The notes under the pieces: model-generated
The model's input: the letters and a program-made list of their open reading frames with translations, nothing else
What the model was told of the DNA's origin: nothing
Database searches by the model: none
DNA from: Serinus canaria
Taxonomy: Eukaryota > Chordata > Aves > Passeriformes > Fringillidae
Assembly (NCBI RefSeq): GCF_022539315.1
Contig: NC_066313.1
Span: forward strand, 37,857,059 to 37,921,058
Direction of reading: 5' to 3'
Length of the DNA stretch: 64,000 bases
Position numbers and translations under genes: made by a program
Shown here: positions 23,065 to 35,939 of the stretch, piece by piece
How positions within the stretch are numbered: position 1 is the first letter of the stretch
Layout: every line of letters starts with the position of its first letter

Positions 23065-26000
23065 TTGCTCAGGATTAGTTTCATTTAGAGTAGATTTTTC
23101 TCAGAGAGCTGCAGTGGTCAAAAATAGTGTGAGGGAGAAAGATTATGATTAAGTATAATTGTCAATCAGGTCCTGATTTTACTCCTTGAAGCCTTTTTAT
23201 TCGAAGATGTAGATTTTATGACCTTTTTTTGCAGCTCAGTTGGTACTTAAGGAACAGCAGCATGAACGAGAATATGGTTCATTATCACTTTTAGAGGTGT
23301 TAGGGTTTTTTTTGGACATAACGCAATCCACCGATATTAGAGATTCCCAAGCAGTCTCCGAGTGAGATACCAGGTCTCTGCAGAGATATTAGCTTGAGGA
23401 GTATAGTCATTTTAGAGCAGTGATTTGTCCATTCTAATTAGCCCTGCTTAAGCAAATGAATCCAGTAATTCAGTTATACTTCTTCTAATGATGATACTTT
23501 GTTCAAATTATTCCATTCAGATTTCATTGCTGGTAACATTTTAGCAAAATATATGATGTATGTGGGGACAACTTCTCAGTAGGTTATAGTAAGTCTAAAA
23601 CTAAAAATGGAGATTTTCCATGTGAAGTGAATAATTTTGCAAATGGTCATCAAAGAAAGCACCATTTTAAGCCCCAATTAGTACAAAATTTCACAGAAAT
23701 GAGACCATACTTTGCATCCTGCAGAGATATAAAGCTCAGATCCATTCCAATTATAAACCAGTATGATCAGTATCTTTGCAGCACAGCACACATCCAATGA
23801 TTATATGATAATGCTGTCACTAAGAACTGTTTACCCAATACCGACCAAACATCTGTCTCTTGTCCAAAAAACCCCATGAAACCTATTCCTTATAAACCAA
23901 ATAATTATTCCATAAATGATATTTTTAGATAATATTTAATGCTTAGGATTTAGGAGCCATGTATGAAACTCCAACGCAGTGACCAGATCCATTGTCAAAT
24001 TCCATAGCTGATTCCAAAATGTGTTGGTGACTTGTTCTGCTGAAGCTTGACCCATTTGTATTCATTTAACAGCAGCTGCCAAAGGGAATCCACAGGTAAT
24101 ACAGTACAGCCATAAGCTGTAATTAACCTCCCATGGCAGTTCAGCAGACACAGAGAATCTTGTGTTTCTTTCCTATTCTGTGCCACCGTCAAAGATCCTG
24201 TCCAAAATGACCTAGACACAGGAACATGTGATGAAAAGGGTACCTAGAATCAGAATGTGCTATAAGCAGCCTGCTTGCTACTGCTATTGTAATGGCCCTG
24301 AGGCACACCAAAAAGTCACTTGTCTTCTCAAAAGAAGACAAATGTAAGATTCTGTTTAAATTCTTCTTGCTTCACTTTCCATTTTGCCTTCAGTGATATC
24401 TTTTACAAAAGATAATTAGTGCCATGGATGAGCCATCTGCATCACTCATGTTGATTTTCTACTCCTGCTGGAGCTGAACCTTTAGCCTTTAGCTTCGCCA
24501 TTTGGTGCCTGTGAGACTAGCCGTATGTCATGGTCATTGACAAAGATAAATAATGATGCCTTCCTGAAGTAAAGGGAAGCTATTAATAAAAGTAATGTGA
24601 AATGGGCTGATCTGAATGCTTCTAAATGGTAGCATGCTTAAACAAAAGCTTTGTCTTCTATTAGCACTAAAGCTTCATCTACAGCATCTTATAAATAAAA
24701 AGACAAAAAAAAAACCAGAAAGAAATTATTTAAACATGACATAATCTGCTTCTATTTCTGCATAGACTTTGTGACAGGATGTGTTGCCATATTAAGAGAT
24801 ACACATGACAGGATGTGTAGCCAGATTAAGAGAATGTTGCTGAATTTTTCATTATGTCAGTCAGGTTGCAAACTTTACTGACTTCAGAGAAAAATGCCAG
24901 CCAAATGAGAAGAGCTCTTCTTGTTGTCTGCCACTTTGATGAACCATATAGAAAAGGTTTCAAAACAACCCCTCTGCCAAGTCTGTTGTCAATTCCCTTT
25001 TAGTCAGAAGAGAGAAACATCAAAAACCTCATTCAAAGATGATTCTCTATCAACATGCCTTGTCATCCAATAATTTTCTTCACTTACTTTATACTTTTAC
25101 AAGGCTCCAAGATTTTGTATCCTGAAGTTTGTATCAGAAATTCTCCTGAAAATTTTCACAGGATGCTCTGGTCTGTATATGCATTTTCTTTTTCAAACAG
25201 CCTGGAGAACTGATGGCTGTTAACCCCTCAAGGTCCAGCACAACCTATAGTAGACTCTTGATTTAACTGGAGACTTAACTGTGTGAATGTCACTAGAGTT
25301 TGACACGAAAAAAAACAAAATTCATACTGTTTCCTAATATTCCTTACTGGAAGAGAATAGCAATGGAATGGTTATAGAGATTTGTTGAGCTTTGTCACTA
25401 TATTATCACAAAAGAGATTTTCTCAGTAGAAAAATAGAGCTTGGATGAAAAGAATGACAATAAATTTCTGATCACTGAGAAAAAAAAAATCTTGTGGTGC
25501 CCGATGTTGAAGTTTGCTCTTACACTGGTGTTGTCTGACAGGCAATATCGACATCTAAACTTTTGTATTTATTAAAGAAGAAAGAAGATACTCATCCAAC
25601 AATATTTTCATTCATATTTATTTTTCAGATGTATTAAATCCATGTAACTTACTTGGTTACAGCTGCTGTTGCATCTGAAGTCAGTAGATCAGTGAACAAC
25701 TTGAAACACTTGTCATTTGAGGCTGCCAGTATGGTGTTCAACCCAATCAGTGGGTGCAATCAGTCACTGCTTGGAAAATAGAAAGCCAAAATTTTGGGAC
25801 TAGCATAAATTCTGTCCCACCATAGACAAGCTACTGCAGTGGTTATTTTCCTGCTAATAACATTCTTATGACTCAAAGGTGAACCACTCAGACCTTTACT
25901 GGAAAGCAGGTTTAAATTTCCATTCATGTTTTTCTTTTATTTGGTTGCTGTTTGCAACTGTTGAAACATCAGCAATCAGAAGAAGCATTCAGATGTGTTG

Positions 26001-28529
26001 CTTTTTAAGTCAAATTCAGCAGCACAAATTTCAGCTCTTGTATACAAACTGCAGTTTTGGGAGATCTAAGCCACGTTGAAACTGAAGCCTGCAATACCTA
26101 AATAAATAAAGTGTCAAGATGTCTGGTTTAGGATATAAGTTAATAAAAGCACAAGGACAGAAGTGCTACCATTTCTGACAGTTCTAGCCCCAGCATCCTC
26201 ATTAACAGAGCAGAAGATGATTTTTTTAAACACATTCATAATCATCTCTGAACTCCTCTCTGAAACTGAAGCTGTTTTTGCTTCCTCTGTGGTTGACATT
26301 ACTTTCCTGGATGTTTTGATGCCTCACAGAAGAGACTTTGTGATGTGCCTTGGGTTTAGGCTTTATGTTTTTTGTGAAAGCCACATCCAAATACATAAAA
26401 CAAAATCAAAGTGTCAGAACATCAGAGAGATATTACCTGATACTTTAATTAATGTGACAGTGTAGAGAGGGAACTAAAGCCTAGTTTTTTTTTCCTTACT
26501 GAAGGCTAATTTAGTCCACATTATTTATTTATTTAATTTTGGAATCTTCAGAAAGCATGTCTCATGCAAAACATATAAGCAGCCAGTGAAACATCTGAGT
26601 AGATATTTTAAAAAAATGTGTTCATTTTCCTGAGTATATAAAAACCTTAGCCTTTCTTCAAAAGTTCATAGGGTACAAGGACAAATTCAGAGTTAAAGAT
26701 TACTTAACAAAGCTTGAAAAATTAGCATGCTATTGTTGGAATTAAAGGGATGGAAAATCTGCAGGACTGAAACAACATTTCAATTGAAATGGGAAATATC
26801 TCCAAGTATGTCCTAAGTAGAGTGGAATATGCTATTAAAATATATAACAATAAATGCATTGAGCTAACACCTTATGAAAAGCCTGGAAATTCGCCAACTT
26901 TGTTGTATCCATCACTGAATCATAATAAAAAGAAATAAATGAGATTTGTGTGTGTACCTAAATCATCTCTCTATCAAATCTAGATTATTTTAAACAGATC
27001 ATTGTCTAGTTCACTTTACAGTGACTCACACAATATGTCGTCCAAAAATAAGTCACAGAGACAGTTTCATGATATAGTAAATCATATGGGACTGCTTTAG
27101 GATATTTCATTCCACTGTAAAATAGAAATTCGGACACAATTCAATCCATTAACAGAGTTTTCCTCCACAAATTCTTTCATTATTTTCCTGTTTTGTTAAA
27201 TGACAACCTATTGCCTCACCACTACTGCTTTTCATTACTCCTTCCTTTGTATTCTTTCTGAATTTAAAGTCATTGTATTCATTGTTATACCACTCATTAA
27301 TGTCATTCAATATTTCTGCATTATTTTTAGTTCAAATTGACCTTTAAATATGTTTCTGTTTTTAAATAATTTATTCTGTCCACTTTTAGAAGTTTAACAT
27401 CCTAAGAAAAAATATTTTGTGAGAAAAGTTTTGTTCAGTTATGTTTTGGGAGAGCTTTCTACAAAAAAAAAAACAAAGAAAGAAAAAAAATTCTACCACA
27501 AACCAACAAATAAACTAAAACCTTAGAAAGAGCCTGGATTATTTTCTGTCAGATTTCCAGCCTTTGCAGATGGAAGTAAGATATGTAAATGGTAAATGTG
27601 AATAACATCTTTTGTTTATCTTCCTATGGTTTGGATGAAATTTCTATTTTTGAACTTTTTATACAACTTTTCTTGTGAAAAATCTTCAAAAATTTTTCTT
27701 GTTCAAATCCTACTTATACCAAGGATTATTATTATATTATGTAATATTATGTTATATTCATTATATTTTTCCCTTCCTTTTTCAATACTAAAACTGTGCT
27801 TCAGAATCTCCAATTAAAATTGGGTATATCTTTACTTCCAGGTCTTTCCAGGTTTACTTTGCAGAAGCATATCTAGAACTAGTGGAACTGGAATTTTGAA
27901 ATATTTTAAAATATCTTTAAATCATAAATACTTGTGTAAACTTGTGTAAACATCATTATAATTACATATTTATCAGTAACAAATGGCTGCTCACTACTTC
28001 ATTTACCTACACATCTAATATTTTATGTATCCTTTGCATCATTGACTACATAAACTCATTATGTAATGATTCATGTTATTGATTATCTAAACCATGCAGT
28101 AATTGTCTGAATGGACAATCTAAGTTTCTTAAACAGGAAGACCTTTTTTTTCTACTTCACTGAGCCTTCAAATGCTCGAGACTAATTTGTGCAGATTGAA
28201 GAAAAATTTGTGCATTTTTTTCCTATTCCTTCCAACAGAAATTCCATCAGTGCTATTCAACAAGCATTCAAGTAGCTCTGGCAACATTTGACTCAGGAAG
28301 TCAACCGGAATTTACATGTGCTAAGGCTTATTTGTCACATACATAAGGCTTTATTTATTGAGGAGTTTGAGGGCTTGCTAGTGACAAGAAACGCCGTTAT
28401 CTTGTTGGGAAAACATACCTTGAGACACAGAACGTATTCAGGTTACCATATGCAGTCTTGGACAACCTGCGGGCAGATCAAAAGAGTGTTGGGGCTCTTG
28501 ATGCAGCTGGAAGGAACTCATTCTCATTC
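23065..28529. other. unique non-coding AT-rich DNA
   Basis: About 5.5 kb without a recognised gene or repeat family. Open frames do not exceed 100 codons (26163-26465, +, featureless). A local tandem duplication lies at 24772-24833. Short direct duplications (ACTTGTGTAA at 27930-27950) and A-rich tracts (27461-27490) are the only other irregularities. Confidence 0.65.
24772..24833. repeat. 34-bp imperfect tandem duplication
   Basis: The 28-base segment beginning TGACAGGATGTGTTGCCATA (24772) is repeated as TGACAGGATGTGTAGCCAGA (24806) with two substitutions and a 34-base period. It is a simple local duplication with no sign of function. Confidence 0.8.
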
Positions 28530-30485
28530 TGACAGGAAGAACGGAAGGACGGGAAAGGAAAGGCCGGACGGAAGGGATAAGGACAGGTAAAGGGAGGAGA
28601 AAAGGAGTAATGGGTGAACGGACGGAAGAGAAGGAGGGGTGGGGCAGGGCCGGAAGGGCAGGCCCGGCACCGTGCAGGATCGGCGGGCGAAGGGACAGGA
28701 CGGCCGGAGGCAGGGGGGCCACGGACGGCCGGAAGGAGCGGAAGGCCGGGCCGGCAGCCGGTAATGGGCCGGCCGGCCGGCACGGACAAGGCAAGGAGGG
28801 AAGGCCCGGCAGGCCGGCAGGACGGCAGGCCGGCCGGCAGCAGGGAAGGAAGGCACGGAAGGCAGGAAGGAAGGGAAGGGCGGAGGTAAGCGGAGAGGCA
28901 AAGGGGTGAGAGAGGAGGAGGGAGGGATAAGGGGGAAGGAAGGCAGGGGAAAAAGGGGGGCGACACCCGAGGGCGGGGGGCAAGGGGGGGGGATCGGAGG
29001 TGGGAATGAGGAAGGAAAGGGAGAGGAATTTGCCTGAAGCTAAGCCACATTCATTCCAGCACCCAAAATTCCTTAAGCACAAATACTACATTCCTTCAGC
29101 AACCCCACCTCCACTCCTTCCGCGGACCCACTTCCTCCCGCCACTTCCTTCCGCCACAAAGGTATAATTTATAGAGCGAGGAAAACCAAAAAAGAAAAAG
29201 GAACAGAACGGAAGGCAGATAGGAAGGGCTACGGAAGAAGGGACGGGCCCAAGGAAGGAAGGCTTGAGGAACGGAGAGAAGGCAGGCAGAGGCAGGAAGA
29301 GAAGAAGGAGAGAAAAGGAGGCAAAGGAACGGAAGCAGGACAATAGGAAGGAAAAAGTGAAGGCGAAAGGACGGGACCGGGAAGGAATGGGAAGGAAGGA
29401 AGGAACTGGAAGAAGGGAGGAAGGGACGGAAGAACGGACATGACCGGACGGCCGGAAGGACGATCCGACTGAATGAAGGCATGTCTGAAGATAGGCATTG
29501 CCTGCAAGGCCGTCCTACCTTCCTTTCTTCCTTCCGGACCTTTCTTCTTACTACTTCCGCCTTCCGCCACTTCCGCCCGACTTCCGCCACACTTCAGCCC
29601 ACACGTCCTTCCGCCACTCCTTCAGAATGGAAGGCAGGAAGCATTAGAGCGTCAGCAGGAAGACAGCGCAGGAAAGTTACAAGGCCAGGACACCGGAGGG
29701 ACAAGCCAACTGCACGGCCGGAAGGAAGAGGGGGCAATCAGGAAGGCCGACAGGGAAGAGCGCCGGAAGTAAGCCGGACGGCCGGGGACACGGCAAGGCG
29801 AGGCCGTAACGTGCAGGCAAGGACGGCAGGCCTGCAGGCAAGTCAGGCAGGAAGCAGGTACTGAAAGGGAGGCAGGAATGCATTTCCTTCCTTCTTCTGC
29901 CTTTCATAAGTACGTCAGTCCTTCCTACATTACTGTCCGGTCCCTCCGTTCCTTCCGCACTTCCTTCCGCCACTTCCTTCCGCCACTTCTTCCGGCCACT
30001 CCTTCCTCCGCCAAGGAGGCAGGGAAGCAAAGGCCGGAAGGAAGACAGGAAGGAAGGGATCGGAAGGTAAGGACGGAAGGAAGGAAGGGGAAGGAAGGAA
30101 GGAAAAGGGGGAGGAAGTGGCAGGAAGGGCAGGCAAGGGAAAGGGAAGGAAGGGGAAGGACAGGCACGGCCGGACCGGCACATGCCGAAAACGACGGCGA
30201 CACACTTACCGGAAGAAAAGGACGGAAGGACGGCACGGCCAGGAAGGACGGCCAGGAAGAACATTGACGGCAGTAGGCATGCAATGAAGGAAGGAAGGAC
30301 GGAGGCAGGACGTCATTCCTCCGTTCCGGCCTGTCCTTCCTTCCGTTCATTCCGTTCCTTCCTGTTTGCTCCTCCTTAATTCTTCAGCTTCATTCCTCAT
30401 TATTCCTCTCCAATTACTTTCATTCCTTCCTTCCGCCACTTCCTTCCGCCACTTCTTACCGCCACCTCTCCTTACGCCACTTCAT
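28530..30485. repeat. CpG-rich GGAAGG/CCTTCC array with alternating strand asymmetry
   Basis: About 2 kb of GC-rich, CpG-rich DNA in an AT-rich, CpG-poor background. It is built of purine-rich GGAAGG/GGAAGGACGG blocks (28532-29040, 29181-29470, 29626-29880, 30014-30305) alternating with pyrimidine-rich blocks (about 29085-29157, 29505-29624, 29880-30013, 30306-30485). Each pyrimidine block contains a tandem 13-mer close to CTTCCTTCCGCCA; these clusters start near 29131, 29551, 29961 and 30428, a period of 410-470 bases, so the whole is a diverged higher-order repeat of about four units. Adjacent blocks are loosely complementary. Proline-, serine- or arginine-rich frames up to 214 codons on both strands are low-complexity artefacts. 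Confidence 0.85.
28931..28992 (+). repeat. G-run cluster with G-quadruplex potential
   Basis: Within the first purine block, runs of five, four, six, three, six and nine G occur between 28931 and 28992, separated by short loops. Four or more runs of three or more G within this span meets the usual definition of a G-quadruplex motif on the plus strand. Confidence 0.65.
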
Positions 30486-30500
30486 TCCTTCATTATAAAA

Positions 30501-31028
30501 TGACCCAGACCCCAAGTGGGAATGAGTTATAGAAGTTTTACTGGGAACAATATAAAAAAAATTTGCAAAGCAAAAGGGACAGCTCTGTGAGCCTGGCCAA
30601 ACGCCAGATGCTCATGCACAGAATAGTGGCTCTACATTTATACCCTGGTATTACATCATCTTTATGCAAATTTATGTTGATTTTACATAGTCTTGCTCCA
30701 CTTTTTTCAGTGCCCACATTGTTTTGTCACTTTGGTTGTCAGGATTTTCATTGGATGAAGTTCTGCTCTGTTTAAGGTTGTCTCTCAGATGTTTGGCTAG
30801 CAACAGTCTTCCAATGTGGACTCATAAACCCACATTACAGCATACAAAACCATCCTTGTGAAAACCAACCTCACAACTAGGCCATTGTCATGACATCAAC
30901 CACTTTATAACACATCTCTTTATCTTAACATTAACAACATTATAATATTTAATTAATAACATAATAATATAATATCATAAAATTATAATACCCAGTGAAA
31001 GCCAATTTCCATTAACTTGTTTCTCACA
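30501..31028 (-). mobile_element. probable ERV LTR (family C), antisense
   Basis: The segment has TG...CA ends (TGACCCAGAC at 30501, TTCTCACA ending 31028) and the sequence style of a passerine LTR read backwards: GGGAACAATATAAAAAAAAT, AGCCTGGCCAAACGCCAGAT and CTCTACATTTATACCCTGG. On the minus strand the last contains a TATA box (TATAAAT, 30636-30642) at a sensible distance from the proposed U3 edge. The U3 is very AT-rich (30940-30995). I recognise it less securely than the other two families and see no target duplication. It begins 15 bases after the GGAAGG array. Confidence 0.5.
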
Positions 31029-34000
31029 CTTCCTTCCTCTTTATTATACATACAGCATGTTTTTCTAGCTCGAGGTTGTACATTTTCAGTGATCAGTAAC
31101 TGAGTCACTAAGTCCTCTGAAAGTCAAACTCCCTTAAACCTCACATTGTAATAAGAGACATCAGATACCAAGTTCCTCTTACTTGATTCCTACAGCAAAT
31201 TCTAAGTGTTCTTCATAACAAATCAAATAGGGTCTAACCCTGATGTCTTGTAAAATTTAGATGAGGAAAAGTAGTGTATTGCCCGTAGCCTTTTACTTAC
31301 AATGGCTTCCTGGTATTTGTTGAGCCATAACAAGGCAAAATCTGAATATGATGGAAATTTGAGTACTACATGGAAACAGTGGGCAACACTGTGACTGCAA
31401 CTGTAGGCAACAGGAGCAGTGAGTTCCCTAACAGGATGTGTCAAGTTCTATATTCCCAGATTAATATATAGATTTTGAATAAATTTTGCTGTACAATTCC
31501 ATTGTCTCCTTAGCATAAAATTCAGCTTTGATAAAACTGTTTTCTCTCCTGTTTCTCTAGATCTGTGTATCTCAAAAGAGGGGATTATTGAAGTTTTTAA
31601 GTTGTTAAACTTTTGATAGACATCGAACTGTAGCAATTACGCTTTTTGTTCAAAATCAAAATTTTCTGTTGTAGTACTTACACAAACTTTATTAAGTCTT
31701 TGCAATGATCATTCTAGAAAGATTAATGCCAGAGGGATAAGGTATGTGAAAGTCTAACTCAGATGGTAAAGCTTTTAATTGGTAATTACTGACCTTTTTT
31801 ATCATCATTATATTCTTTAAAGCCTGTTGACTTTTAAGTCTTCTCTAGCTTTACTTCTTGGTTTGATACTTAGCCTGAGTCTGTCTCCTGACTTCCTAAA
31901 AGTTATTCCAAGAAGTTATTATACAAATTATTCTTACTTTGACCTTTATTAAAGCAATGTGATAATTGAGTGTTTTCCTACAGTAAATCCTCATCTAAGT
32001 CAGTGTCATCTGCAGCAATTAGGAAACAGCTCTTCATGGGGAGGGATGGACACTTTAGTGTACATCATATGCAATTTGACTTTGTGTGTCACTCACATGA
32101 AAAGAGTTCACATTTTGGCTCCATTAAAAGGTGGAGGTTTGAAGCCTTGGCCACTCTGCTGGTACCAGAGCCACTGACTTACAGGATACTCTAGTGCAGA
32201 AGTGTTGTTTCTACCAAACTTCTATCCCCTTTGTCCAGAAACCTGAAATTCTACACCAAAATTTATATTTGCTATGAAATGTTCCAAAAAAGGTGAGAAA
32301 GATATATTTTCCACAATTTTTATATTTTTAATGGAAAACCAGTAGAAATTTGTATTAACTTTGTTGTGTTGAGGATGGGATTGAAGAGTGCCATGCAATT
32401 AAAAAGATAGTAAAACGAACTGTAAAACTTATCCCTATATCAATAGATAAAGTTTTTTTCTACATGTACACTTGCAGAGACAATTATACTTGTTGAGCAT
32501 GTGGTTTACCAAAGGTAAGTGCAAAGAATAAGGAAGTTTGAGGCCCCAAAGTGAATCAACCTTATGATTTAAAGAATTTATGATCCTGGTCTCTCATATC
32601 AAAGAATGTTTTCTGAGTGCAATAAAATACTTAAAGATAACATTCAACTCCAAAATTATAATCATAAGTGCATAAAGAAAAGGACAGGATTGAAATTGGT
32701 GGCATATGCTGACTCTGTGTAGGTTGGGCTTTGTTTGTTTCTTGTTTGATTGTTTTTTTGGGTTTTTTTTAACTCACTTTGGAGAAAGCTTTTATTCATA
32801 TAACCATTTTTACTGTCAACCCCAAGAATGTTGCCCGTCTGTATCCCTATGCATACATGAGAATGAAGAAAACTTTCTAGATCTGCATAGCACACTACAC
32901 AATAAAAATTGAGTCAAACGCTTGCTGAAGTCCACAAAGATTTTCATCCAATGGTCATTGGGTTGCCTTGAGCTTGTCAGCATTAGAGATTTTCTATTTC
33001 TACAAAAGCTGAGCCACAATGTGTGGGACACCGTGGATGGCAGTGAGGAGGTGGAGGGTGGCACCTGTGATCAGGTGAGTGAGGGGGGAATTGAGCAATC
33101 AGCTGTATGGTGCCTAATTTCCATCTTAAAAGTGGAAGTAGCTTAAACCATGAGAATTATACATTCTGGGTTATATTTTGACTCAAGCAGTATTTCTTCC
33201 ACATAAACTAGATGTTTACTCCCACAAACATGTTGCCAAATCAAAAAGTTTCCAGCAGAAAAACTGCTGCTCTGACTGTCCCCTAGCAATAAGGAAGGAA
33301 ATATTATACTGTTTTAAAACTTCTAATTATAGATTTCTTTTGCCCTTGAAAAAGCTGCCAGGCATTTTACTAGAAGCTATAGTGGCACTGTAAATGAGAC
33401 AGCAAGGGGTCATACATGAATTATGGGTTTCAAAATAATTTCCATAGCCCAATATGCTATGTTAGTTGAAAAAAATGTGTTTGCTCCTTCATTGTCTTGC
33501 ACCTTTTGTATCCATTTTCACCCTTATATAGGAAAGCTAGTTGTATTAGTAACACTTTATATTCTCTGTATACAAGAGAAATAGGAAACCAGAAATTTTT
33601 GATGACTTAATTTTCATTTTAGTAAGTCTAAATTTGTGGGGTTTTTTTTATTTTTATAATGAACAAGGGAATCTAAAGTCAAGTAAATTAAAATAGTTTT
33701 TCAGATATTTCTACTTGATGACCAACTTATTGTGAATATAAAAACTGATTTACAATCCTTATTATGTGTTTTTTGTACACAGAAAAGCTCCAGCTGATTG
33801 TGTCCTAAAAAGGTTAACACTTTTCACTAATCTTCTACTAATCTAAAAAGGTGTTACTTCACTAATTTTCTACTTCACAAATCTTCTTGAATGTATACTA
33901 CTAAAATAGTAGCAAGAAGAGAAATTTCATTTTTATCTTAGCCTGTGGTTTTATTCTTCTGTGTGAGGATGAATAGAACTCTTGATTTTAGTATGAAGAG

Positions 34001-35939
34001 TGTTAACAGCCAACTCCATTATTCTAGACATATAATACAATTGAAAAGCAGTTGCATAGAAATCAGGAGTGGAGGGCACTCATTAGAATGAAGTTTGACA
34101 AAAATCAACAGCATATAATAGCATTCCTTTTTTATAAAAGCAAACAAAAATTGCTTTTATACTGATTTGTGTCTTCATCATAAACTACATTTACATGGCA
34201 AAAGTATTCAGGGTGCTAGCATTCTTTGGTGTTTCTAAATTTTGTAGCCACAGGACATTGCATTCACAACAAATAATTTAGCTCCAGCTTGCATGCAGTG
34301 TCACAGAGGGTTACTCTCATGCCAAAGATATACAAATTAATCTGCTCTTCCTGTGTCTTCTGTTTTCATGAAAGCTTTGTCACAGGCTGATTCTCATAGT
34401 AACTGTACTTTTTGGAATATTTTGTGATATTAGGGTTGTGCCAAAGAGAGTAGGTGTATTTCATGTGAGAAAACAGAGAGGTGGCATGGTAAACACACTG
34501 GAAAGATCAAAGCAGTTTTCAATGCAAAGGGGAAAAACAAAAACATTCTAATAGAAATGTGAGAGACTTACAAATAATGTATTAATAAAAGATTGAGATA
34601 AAGTAGCAAAGGAGAAGCAGGAATGAATCAGCTGAAATCTCATGTTCTTCGTTTAACAAACTCAAGAAGAAAAGCACATAAGGAGCACAGTTGAATCCAT
34701 CACTGAAGAAAACACAAAAAAAGAAAGCAGTGAATGTGGTAAAAAAAAAAAAGTGAAATCATTGAAGAATATTATTATTTCAATTCTGAATATTGACAGA
34801 CCATTATGATGAAGTCCACTCTGAGATGCATTTAGTCAAAGATACATACTGCAACACAAAAGTCAGTGCAATTCTTTAAGTCACACAGGTTTTTTGATCA
34901 TCTGAAAAGTGAAAAAACCCCAAAGCCCACAAAATCAATGGAATGAATGAGGATGCTGAAACATAAGGATTCTGTATAGAGTGCCTAGGTTGAAGACAAG
35001 AGCATTTTTTTATTGTCTGTGTATTGTGTCTCATGGCAACAGGCATGACAGAAAACAAGGTAAAATGATTTGAGTGATTCAGTAGGCTCTGCTTGTGTCT
35101 AGACTTGGTGTTGAATCTCAGAGCCATGACCTCAAATTCAGAGGCTGCACTAATTACTCATTGATCCAAACATTTCAGGTCTATGCTATTGTCTGAATAT
35201 CTGCAACTAGAGACCAAGATATCTTGTCAAGTACTTGTTTTTAACAATCCTGTAACTTCTGATTGTAATACAAGAGAACTAGTAATAACAAAGTGCTTCT
35301 TGAATCCCTATTAGAAAATACAGGTCTTTGTTATTTAGGAGAAGTTTTTTTCTGCTTATAAATCTCTTCAGGTCAGTAGGTAAATACTGACTTCCTGTTT
35401 TAATCAAAACATTCTATAGAATCACCTAAAAATGTCAGTAGTAATGGTTTAAAGTTTTTTTTAAGGGAACTGATAAGACCAGAAGTGGCTTAGGAGCAGA
35501 TAGACAAATGGCAGAATTTATTACTTCCCAAAGAGTTGAAAATTGTGTTAAAAATTATACCAACTGTTAGAAACATTGGGACAGTCATCAAAGCAAAAGC
35601 CTTGAAATGCAGTATCTCATATGTGATGATGGCTAATAATAGATGCATAGGTGAATGTGTGAAGAAAAACCTAACAAAAGCAAAAGATTTTACTGAAATG
35701 GTCTCCAGGACACCCATGAATTTGCAGACCATGAACTTTTGGAAGAAGTGGTGTATTTTCATGAGTAAGAGCACTCAATGGAGCAGTTCCCTATTAATTT
35801 CTGTGAGTTTCAAATTGCTTTCAGAAGCTTTTGGAGTCTTTAAAATTCAAAGTAAGTTGTGCAAGACAGCTCCATTGTCAGTTCAATCTGATGCTCCCAA
35901 ATGTTTATATTTGAAAAGACAGTGACAAACATTTCCCCA
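31029..35939. other. unique non-coding AT-rich DNA
   Basis: About 4.9 kb without a recognised gene. The longest frame is 129 codons (35536-35925, +); its residues show no known domain and no conserved pattern I can name. A short plus-strand segment GTCAAACGCTTGCTGAAGTC (32913 on) resembles antisense CR1 and is listed separately. A local near-duplication (CACTAATCTTCTACTAATCT, then CACTAATTTTCTACTTCAC) lies at about 33820-33880. Confidence 0.6.
32912..32960 (-). mobile_element. possible short CR1 relic, antisense
   Basis: AGTCAAACGCTTGCTGAAGT at 32912 matches the antisense of the CR1 region encoding the RT motif around the FDKV stretch. The similarity fades within about 50 bases and there is no terminus, so this may be a small fragment of an old element or chance. 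Confidence 0.35.

Noticed and set aside
24420..24640. Possible conserved non-coding element, judged by its moderate composition and lack of repeats
   Set aside because: Conservation cannot be judged from a single sequence; nothing positive supports it.
28438..29082. 214-codon proline-, serine- and leucine-rich frame on the minus strand, with companions on both strands
   Set aside because: It lies in the GGAAGG array. All frames are open because the repeat lacks stops, and the composition only mirrors the DNA repeat.
28530..30485. CRISPR-like regular spacing of the CTTCCTTCCGCCA clusters
   Set aside because: The spacing is hundreds of bases, the repeats are tandem and diverged, and the genome is that of a vertebrate.
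35536..35925. 129-codon plus-strand frame as a possible exon or processed gene
   Set aside because: I recognise no family, see no poly(A) tail or flanking duplication, and it ends just before the LINE relic.
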